From positions 1 to 10,765 of the forward strand of contig JBDZVX010000083.1 in assembly GCA_040255925.1 (NCBI GenBank): 10,765 nt of DNA, given 5' to 3'. The stretch is from Nitrolancea sp040255925. GTDB taxonomy: Bacteria; Chloroflexota; Chloroflexia; Thermomicrobiales; Thermomicrobiaceae. Below are positions 6,095 through 10,765 of this stretch, piece after piece (the first letter of the stretch is position 1; the number at the start of each line of letters is the position of its first letter). The notes under the pieces were generated by a model. That model was not told the DNA's origin. It saw only the letters and a program-made list of their open reading frames with translations, and ran no database searches. The position numbers and the translations under genes were made by a program.

Positions 6095-7756
6095 ATGGAA
6101 ACGCCCTACCCGTTCCAATCGCAGCCGCCGAAAGTGCGCTTACTGGGTGACGAATCGACCGCTCACCCCTTCGCGCTGACGATCGCGGCGGCCTGGTCCT
6201 GCTACGGGGCGCGCCCAGCCCGTGTGGAGAACGTCCTGAAGCTGATGGACAGCGCGATGGATGAGCCCGGCGACGAGCTTCGACCGGCTCGGCGCGCTCG
6301 CGCGCAGCGGCTGTACCGGGATCTCTTCGAGGCCGGCCACCACACCACGTTTCAACACGCCAACTTCGTCTTCGTGCTCGATGGCGTGTCGCGCCTGGCG
6401 ATCTGGTCCTTCTTCCACCACCACCCGTACTACAACTCGGAACAGGTCTCCCAGCGTTACCGCGAGGTGAGCGGTAAGACCATGATAACCCCGGATCTCC
6501 CGGATTCGCTCCTCCCCATTTATCGCTCGGCCATCGACCGCGCGCTGGAGGGCTACCGGCGGCTGACCGACCTGCTGACTCCCGATATCCAGGCCCGCTA
6601 CGCCGCCGTCTTCCCGGCACGCTCCCGGACGACCAACCCAGACGTCGAGGATCGGGTACGCTCCGATATCCAGAAAAAAGCGCAGGAGGTCGCCCGGTAC
6701 GTCCTGCCCCTGGCGACCCCGGCACACCTCTATCACACGATCAACGGGTTGACGCTGCTCCGGTACTACGTCCTCGCCAATCAGCTCGATGTCCCCGGTG
6801 AGGTCCGCTATCTGGTCAACCAGATGGTTCAGGCGGTGCTGGCGGTCGATCCCTACTTCCTGGGCGCACCGGGCTACCCGCTCGACCTCCAGCTCCTCGC
6901 CGCTGAGGATACGCTGGAGTACGAATCCCTGGCGAACCTTAAGGCGAACATCGATCAGACCAATGGGGAGACATTTTTCCGCGAATTCGATGCCGGACTC
7001 GATGGCTACGATTCCCGGCTGGTCAGCTACGATCCAGACGCGGTTTCGACGCTGGCCGTAGCGGTACGCGCGGTACTCGGCCAGACGGCAGAGGATCTGC
7101 CGGACCAGGAGGCGATCGCCCAGGTGCTCGACCCGGCAAAGAACCACTATCTGGGGCATCCCCTCTTCCTGGCGATGAACTCGAAGCTGATGCAAACGCT
7201 CAACCATGTCCCGTTCACCTTCCAGAAGCGGATCAGTGGCGCCGAAGAGGCCCAGAACCAGCGGCACCGGGGGACACTCTCCTCCAGTCCGGCCCTCTCG
7301 GCTCACCTGCGGCAAGAGCCGGACGTGATCATCCCGGCCGACATCGCGCGAGTTCCGGCGGCGCTGGAGGAGTACCACGCGACGATTCAGGCGCTCTGGG
7401 ATGCCAAAAACCGGCTGCTTGATGCCGGCGTGCCGTCCGAGCAGGTGCTCTATCTCCTGCCGAACAGCCATCACGTCCGCTTCTACGAAACCGGCACCCT
7501 GCTCACCTACTTCTGGAAATGGGTCAAACGGCTCTGCTTCAACGCCCAGCGGGAGATCTTCGAGACCGCCCGCCAGGAGACCGAGCAGGTCTCCCGAGCG
7601 CTGCCGGAGATCGGGCGTTATGTCAATCGACCACCCTGCGTGCTCCGGCAGGAGTCCGGGACGCGCCCCTTCTGCCCCGAGGGTGAACGCTTCTGCGGCG
7701 TGCCGGTCTGGCGCCAGTACGACTTCGGTGAGATCCCGAACCGGCGAATTCTGTAG
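6095..7756 (+). CDS. thyX: Long two-lobed ThyX-type (FAD-dependent) thymidylate synthase homologue
   Basis: ThyX methylates dUMP to dTMP using methylenetetrahydrofolate, FAD and NADPH. Usual ThyX is about 220-250 residues; this protein has 553 and looks like two ThyX-like lobes. Lobe 1 (about 20-245) has HHTTFQHANFVFVLDGVSR (82-100), HHHPYYNSEQVSQRY (108-122) where ThyX has RHR-x7-S, and YVLPLATPAHLYHTINGLTLLR (202-223). Lobe 2 (about 350-500) has LNHVPFTFQKRISGAEEAQNQRHR (369-392), with an intact QNQRHR but no NEQS-RY after it, then LLPNSHHVRF (454-463) and KRLCFNAQREI (478-488). The start at 6095 has GGAGG 6 nt upstream; the ATG at 6092 is possible. Each lobe lacks what the other keeps, so whether it makes dTMP is unproven. 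A Cys-containing tail (CPEGERFCG, 527-535) follows. Confidence 0.8.
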   Translation: METPYPFQSQPPKVRLLGDESTAHPFALTIAAAWSCYGARPARVENVLKLMDSAMDEPGDELRPARRARAQRLYRDLFEAGHHTTFQHANFVFVLDGVSRLAIWSFFHHHPYYNSEQVSQRYREVSGKTMITPDLPDSLLPIYRSAIDRALEGYRRLTDLLTPDIQARYAAVFPARSRTTNPDVEDRVRSDIQKKAQEVARYVLPLATPAHLYHTINGLTLLRYYVLANQLDVPGEVRYLVNQMVQAVLAVDPYFLGAPGYPLDLQLLAAEDTLEYESLANLKANIDQTNGETFFREFDAGLDGYDSRLVSYDPDAVSTLAVAVRAVLGQTAEDLPDQEAIAQVLDPAKNHYLGHPLFLAMNSKLMQTLNHVPFTFQKRISGAEEAQNQRHRGTLSSSPALSAHLRQEPDVIIPADIARVPAALEEYHATIQALWDAKNRLLDAGVPSEQVLYLLPNSHHVRFYETGTLLTYFWKWVKRLCFNAQREIFETARQETEQVSRALPEIGRYVNRPPCVLRQESGTRPFCPEGERFCGVPVWRQYDFGEIPNRRIL

Positions 7757-7895
7757 CGATGGGTTATCATTACGGTACCCGGTTCACCAGTGCGGCAGAT
7801 GCGTCGTGGCCCGTTGGCTGCGAGCACCGCTCTGATGGCCAGAGGATTACACCAGCCCCTCGGTAGTCGCGAGGCGCGGCAAGCACCGCACCGAC

Positions 7896-7936
7896 CGGTC
7901 CTCCAACGACGAGTCAAGGCATCCAGCACAGGACCG
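7896..7936. repeat. Weak inverted repeat upstream of the first CDF gene
   Basis: CGGTCCT (7896-7902) and AGGACCG (7930-7936) are perfect 7-bp inverted arms with a 27-bp spacer, ending 33 bp before the CDF start. The arms could pair in a leader RNA or form a spaced operator. In GC-rich DNA such a pair is not rare. The rest of the 213-bp spacer (7757-7969) holds no gene, clear promoter or terminator that I can see. Confidence 0.2.
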
Positions 7937-7969
7937 CGAGCCACTTGACCAGAACACCTGAGAGTAGCT

Positions 7970-8887
7970 ATGCCGCACGTCCACAGTGTCAACCCTGGAG
8001 AGCGCCACAGTCGACGGCTGGCGATTGTCTTCGCCCTGTCTGCTGGCTACATGGTCGCGGAATTCGCTGGTGGATTGATCTCCGGCAGCCTGGCGCTGCT
8101 CGCCGATGCCGGGCACATGCTGGCCGATGTGGGCGGTATCGGGCTCTCCCTGATGGCGATCTGGATCTCCCGCCGGCCGGCCACGCTCGCCAAGAGCTAC
8201 GGCTACTACCGCGCCGAGATTCTGGCCGCGCTGGTGAACGGTGCGATCCTGTTTGGGATCAGCGGCTATATCCTGTACGAAGCGATCGTCCGGCTCCAAT
8301 CGCCGCCGGAGATCAACTCCGGGTTGATGATGACCGTTGCCGCCGGTGGCGTGGTCATCAATCTCGCCGGAGTCTTCCTGCTCCGGAGTGGCGCTTCGGA
8401 GAGCTTGAACGTCGAGGCGGCGTTCCTGGAGGTGATCAGCGATCTGATCGGATCGATCGGTGTCATCGTGGCCGGCGCGATCATCCTCATGACCGGCTGG
8501 TGGTACGCTGACCCAATCTTCTCGCTCCTGATCGCGCTGTTGATCGTTCCCCGTACCTACCGTCTCATTAAACGGTCGGTACATGTGCTGCTCGAAGGCA
8601 CTCCGGAAGGAATCAACGTCCGCGATCTGGAACAAGCGATATGCACGGTCCCCTGCGTGATCGCGGTTCATGATCTCCATGTCTGGCTGATTAGCTCTGG
8701 CATTCCGGCGCTCTCGGCTCATGTGGAGGTGGAGCCGGAAGCCGACGATTGCGCGATCCTGGACACGGTCCACGATCTGCTGGAGGAACACTTCGGCATT
8801 CATCATGCAACCATTCAGGTCGAACGGCAGCCCCGGCGGGAAGCGTTCTTCCACCACCGCCCCGGAGGCCGGTCGATGGCGGAATAG
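7970..8887 (+). CDS. CDF-family divalent cation efflux transporter, CzcD/ZitB-like
   Basis: A 305-residue cation diffusion facilitator, which exchanges cytoplasmic Zn2+ or a similar metal for protons across the inner membrane. Six helices are visible, the first over residues 17-38. Transport-site residues appear in helix 2 as H49-x3-D53 (ADAGHMLAD) and in helix 5 as E154-x3-D158 (FLEVISD); many relatives have His at the 154 position, so metal choice could differ. YGYYRAEILAALVNG (77-91) is typical of this subgroup. The cytoplasmic metal-binding domain follows (about 205-285; VHDLHVWLISSG, LSAHVEVE, HHATIQVE), and a short Arg/His tail (FFHHRPGG) ends the protein. GAGAG lies 5 nt before the ATG at 7970. 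It sits upstream of a second, different CDF gene. Confidence 0.92.
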   Translation: MPHVHSVNPGERHSRRLAIVFALSAGYMVAEFAGGLISGSLALLADAGHMLADVGGIGLSLMAIWISRRPATLAKSYGYYRAEILAALVNGAILFGISGYILYEAIVRLQSPPEINSGLMMTVAAGGVVINLAGVFLLRSGASESLNVEAAFLEVISDLIGSIGVIVAGAIILMTGWWYADPIFSLLIALLIVPRTYRLIKRSVHVLLEGTPEGINVRDLEQAICTVPCVIAVHDLHVWLISSGIPALSAHVEVEPEADDCAILDTVHDLLEEHFGIHHATIQVERQPRREAFFHHRPGGRSMAE

Positions 8888-9042
8888 CGATACCTCGTAA
8901 CGGGCGTTGCCGGCCTCATGATGATCATTTAGCTCGCTCGAAAGATCGGTTTGCCTCGTGACTAACCGGCCCCCCCCTTCCTATGATTGAGCGGAGGGGA
9001 GGTGTCCGGTACCCAGCAAACCCGGACGGACGCGAATAAATA
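8888..9042. other. Spacer between the CDF genes with a leader hairpin
   Basis: This 155-bp spacer contains a run of eight C (8970-8977), then a hairpin with a perfect 6-bp stem GTCCGG (9004-9009) / CCGGAC (9022-9027) and a 12-nt loop, 15 bp before the second CDF start. I looked for NiCo and yybP-ykoY riboswitch motifs, which control some CDF genes, and saw neither. The hairpin may act on translation or end the first CDF transcript. Confidence 0.3.
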
Positions 9043-9993
9043 ATGGAACGGGCAATGGACAACCAACCAGCACCTCAGTCGCGGCCATCGGCCGGGCAGC
9101 GCACGCGTGCGATTCAGCGTGTGCTAGTAGCCGTGCTGGTGCTCAACCTGGCGGTCGCACTCGCCAAGCTCTTCTACGGGCTGCTGAGTAACAGCTTGAG
9201 CATGACCGCCGACGGTCTCAACTCCCTCATGGACGGTGCCTCCAATGTCATCGGGCTCTTCGCCATCGCGGTCGCCGCCCGGCCGCCGGACCCCAACCAC
9301 CCCTACGGGCATCGCCGTTTCGAGACGTTGACATCGCTCGGCATCGCGATGTTCATGCTCCTGGCGCTGGAGCAGATCCTGCGCGATACCTGGACCCACT
9401 GGCAAACCGGCGCCCGGCCCGAGGTGACGACGATCAGCTTCGCCATCATGATCGGCACGCTCATCGTCAATATCATCGTGACCACCTGGGAGCGGCGCGC
9501 AGGGAAGCGGCTGCGCAGCTCAATTCTCACCGCGGATGCCCGGCACACCGGCAGCGACGCGCTGGTCTCAATTTCGGTGATCGCCGGCCTCATCGTCACC
9601 CGGCTTGGCTATCCACAGGCCGACCTGGTCATCGCGCTGGTCGTCGCGGCGGTCATCGCTTGGGGCGCCTGGACGATCATCCGGGACGCCGCACTAACCC
9701 TTTCCGATGTCGCGGCGGCACCCGCCAGCGAAATCGAGCGCGCGGCACGATCGGTCCCTGGGGTCGAAGGTGTACACAACATCCGGACTCGTGACGGCGA
9801 AGGGGTGGTCTGGGTCGATCTCCACATCCAGGTCGATCCCGAGCTCCGGGTCGATCGCGCCCACGATATAGCCAGCGCGGTTGCCGCGAAAGTGGAGCAG
9901 GAGCTCAACGCGCCGGCGGATGTAACCGTCCACGTCGAGCCGGCCGACATGGCGCATCTTCGCCCGGAGCGCGGCCATACCCCATGGCGGTAG
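9043..9993 (+). CDS. CDF-family cation efflux transporter, FieF/YiiP-like
   Basis: A 316-residue CDF transporter of a different subgroup from its neighbour, closer to FieF/YiiP. A polar N-terminus (1-24) leads to six helices. The helix-2 site reads DGLNSLMDGASN (57-68), giving N60-x3-D64 where YiiP has D-x3-D. The helix-5 site reads ADARHTGSDALVS (164-176), giving the usual H168-x3-D172. HPYGHRRFETL (86-96) is the conserved loop after helix 2. The cytoplasmic domain (about 220-302) contains VPGVEGVHNIRTR, VWVDLHIQVDPEL and DVTVHVEP. N60 could shift metal choice, for example toward Mn or Fe; that is inference. The start is taken as the ATG at 9043; an ATG at 9055 is possible, and neither has a strong ribosome site. 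Confidence 0.9.
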   Translation: MERAMDNQPAPQSRPSAGQRTRAIQRVLVAVLVLNLAVALAKLFYGLLSNSLSMTADGLNSLMDGASNVIGLFAIAVAARPPDPNHPYGHRRFETLTSLGIAMFMLLALEQILRDTWTHWQTGARPEVTTISFAIMIGTLIVNIIVTTWERRAGKRLRSSILTADARHTGSDALVSISVIAGLIVTRLGYPQADLVIALVVAAVIAWGAWTIIRDAALTLSDVAAAPASEIERAARSVPGVEGVHNIRTRDGEGVVWVDLHIQVDPELRVDRAHDIASAVAAKVEQELNAPADVTVHVEPADMAHLRPERGHTPWR

Positions 9994-10001
9994 CAGCCGC
10001 C

Positions 10002-10331
10002 CTACTCCGGGCGCTGTTCGTCTACTCCGTCAAGTCTGGCCTGGATAACCGCGATCGCGGCGTTATAGGCGTCGACCGGATCAGGATACCAGTCGGACTC
10101 GTTGGCCCACTCATTCCGGATCTGACCGTCCGCCGATAGCTCGATCACCTCCCAGGAGTAGCGGGTTGGGGAGAACCACTTCACAAGATTGATGGTAAAG
10201 GCCCCGGTCGCAGAGTGAATCTGCAGCGTGACGCCGAGCTGGGTCGGGGCATCGCGAAGAACCTGCCAGTCCGGCAGTGCCGGGTCGTCGGCCGGCGGCA
10301 GACGATGACCGGAATGTTTTGACGCTTCCAT
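10002..10331 (-). CDS. Small hypothetical protein
   Basis: A 109-residue soluble protein that I do not recognise. The N-terminal 25 residues are polar and Pro-rich (probably disordered). A compact part with strand-like patches follows (VTLQIHSATGAFTINLVKWF, 34-53; YSWEVIELSADGQIRNEW, 58-75), then WYPDPVDAYNAAIAVIQARLD (81-101), which should be a helix. Several Trp and Tyr and no membrane segment suggest a small folded domain. The ATG at 10331 has a GGAGGGAGGG tract about 10 nt upstream; a TTG at 10364 with AGGAG is a possible alternative start. It is convergent with the second CDF gene (8 bp between the two stops) and divergent from the gene at the right edge. Confidence 0.72.
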   Translation of the reverse strand: MEASKHSGHRLPPADDPALPDWQVLRDAPTQLGVTLQIHSATGAFTINLVKWFSPTRYSWEVIELSADGQIRNEWANESDWYPDPVDAYNAAIAVIQARLDGVDEQRPE

Positions 10332-10545
10332 CGGGCCGATCCCTCCCTCCGCTGATGCGACCAACCATCTCCTCAGACTGTAACACCAAGAGCCGGGCGT
10401 GGGTACGGGTGGCCTGAGAACACTGGTGATGGCCGCGCTCAGGGCTCCGGGTTAAGTGTAAAGTACTAGCGGGATGGCCCGGTTCGCCTCAGGTCCACTC
10501 CCTGCCGGTCCGCGTCCGAAATACGGGCAGCGTGGCACGGCATCG

Positions 10546-10557
10546 GTTACGGGTAAC
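10546..10557. repeat. Short palindrome upstream of the right-edge gene
   Basis: GTTAC-GG-GTAAC, a 12-bp imperfect palindrome with 5-bp arms, lies 24 bp before the ATG of the last gene, where a regulator or a leader hairpin could sit. The 249-bp spacer around it (10332-10580) shows no clear -35/-10 pair and no gene. Confidence 0.25.
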
Positions 10558-10580
10558 ACAGAGACGAGGGAAAGAAGAGG

Positions 10581-10765
10581 ATGAAATTCTTCTTGCCGGG
10601 AGTGACCGATCAGGAAAAGGCGGAGCAGCTCTACGCCGACATCAAGCAGCGCGCCCAGGGCTTGGACATTTCCGATAAGCGTATTTTTCGTCTCATCTAT
10701 CAGGATGAAGGCAAGGACTGGGTCGCCGAGGTCGGGCGGATCGAACTGGTCGAAGGCAGGGAACT
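10581..10765 (+). CDS. Hypothetical protein, cut by the right window edge
   Basis: An open frame from ATG at 10581 runs off the window after 61 full codons. It begins MKFFLPGVTDQEKAEQLYAD and continues through QRAQGLDISDKRIFRLIYQD, then DWVAEVGRIELVEGRE. A GAGGG tract lies 10 nt before the ATG, with a purine-rich AAGAAGAGG directly adjoining it. The piece looks like a small soluble alpha/beta protein: a helix (about 9-24), then strands (RIFRLIY, WVAEVG). Codon use is good for a GC-rich gene. I do not recognise the family; its charged, compact style resembles small hypothetical proteins of 80-110 residues. The true end is outside the window. Confidence 0.7.
   Translation, partial: MKFFLPGVTDQEKAEQLYADIKQRAQGLDISDKRIFRLIYQDEGKDWVAEVGRIELVEGRE

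Noticed and set aside
6140..7474. 444-codon open frame on the minus strand
   Set aside because: It is fully antisense to the ThyX-like gene, has no family-like motifs, and arises from the codon bias of a GC-rich gene.
7847..8857. 336-codon open frame on the minus strand
   Set aside because: It lies opposite the first CDF gene, whose membrane helices and metal-site motifs are clear; the antisense product is low-complexity and polar.
8888..9042. Metal riboswitch (NiCo or yybP-ykoY) before the second CDF gene
   Set aside because: The conserved loops I know from these classes are absent; only a simple 6-bp hairpin is present.
10455..10467. AGTGTAAAGTACT, similar to the AGTGTAC operator half-sites near 6002
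   Set aside because: The match is partial and the arms are out of register; one weak copy is not enough to claim the same operator.
1..10765. Defence system, prophage, CRISPR array or mobile element
   Set aside because: I saw no nuclease, integrase, transposase or toxin-antitoxin motifs, no spaced direct repeats of CRISPR type, and no terminal repeats; the genes are metabolic, transport or small hypothetical.

Overview
The window is GC-rich bacterial chromosome from what looks like a free-living aerobe. The gene set suggests a non-pathogenic soil or thermophilic lineage such as Chloroflexota (Thermomicrobia-like): a two-gene egtB-egtD ergothioneine cluster, an unusually long two-lobed ThyX-type thymidylate synthase, and many small membrane proteins. 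The taxon is inferred from gene style only. I see no transposase, integrase, CRISPR array, phage gene, tRNA or rRNA.

Layout: the left half (about 1-5964) is read leftward. From right to left it holds a Nudix hydrolase (5964-5455), a possible small ORF (5486-5217), two tandem DUF378-type membrane proteins (5175-4963 and 4888-4694), and two tandem glycine-zipper membrane proteins (4636-4382 and 4379-4137) ending at a hairpin terminator (4047-4068). After a 491-bp gap with no convincing gene come egtB (3645-2341) and egtD (2344-1370, ATGA overlap), then a small membrane protein (1249-740). Last is an exported protein made of 11-residue repeats, with a strong promoter and a GTG start at 502. Its frame is cut by an amber codon at 161-163, yet the repeats run on in the same frame to the window edge.

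The right half is mostly read rightward: the ThyX-like gene (6095-7756), divergent from the Nudix gene across a spacer with a 14-bp perfect palindrome; two different cation diffusion facilitator (CDF) transporters (7970-8887 and 9043-9993); and a gene cut by the right edge (10581 on). A small unknown gene at 10331-10002 is read leftward.

How the genes work together: EgtD trimethylates histidine to hercynine, and EgtB adds the sulfur using O2 and a thiol donor. No egtA, egtC or C-S lyase gene is in view, and EgtB has features of the cysteine-using (type II) class. The Nudix and ThyX genes both concern nucleotides and share a putative operator region. The CDF pair should export divalent metals. 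I found no clear new multi-gene system. The items most worth a second look are the two-lobed ThyX with complementary motif loss, the amber-interrupted repeat protein, the palindromic operator, and the run of small tandem-paralogous membrane genes.
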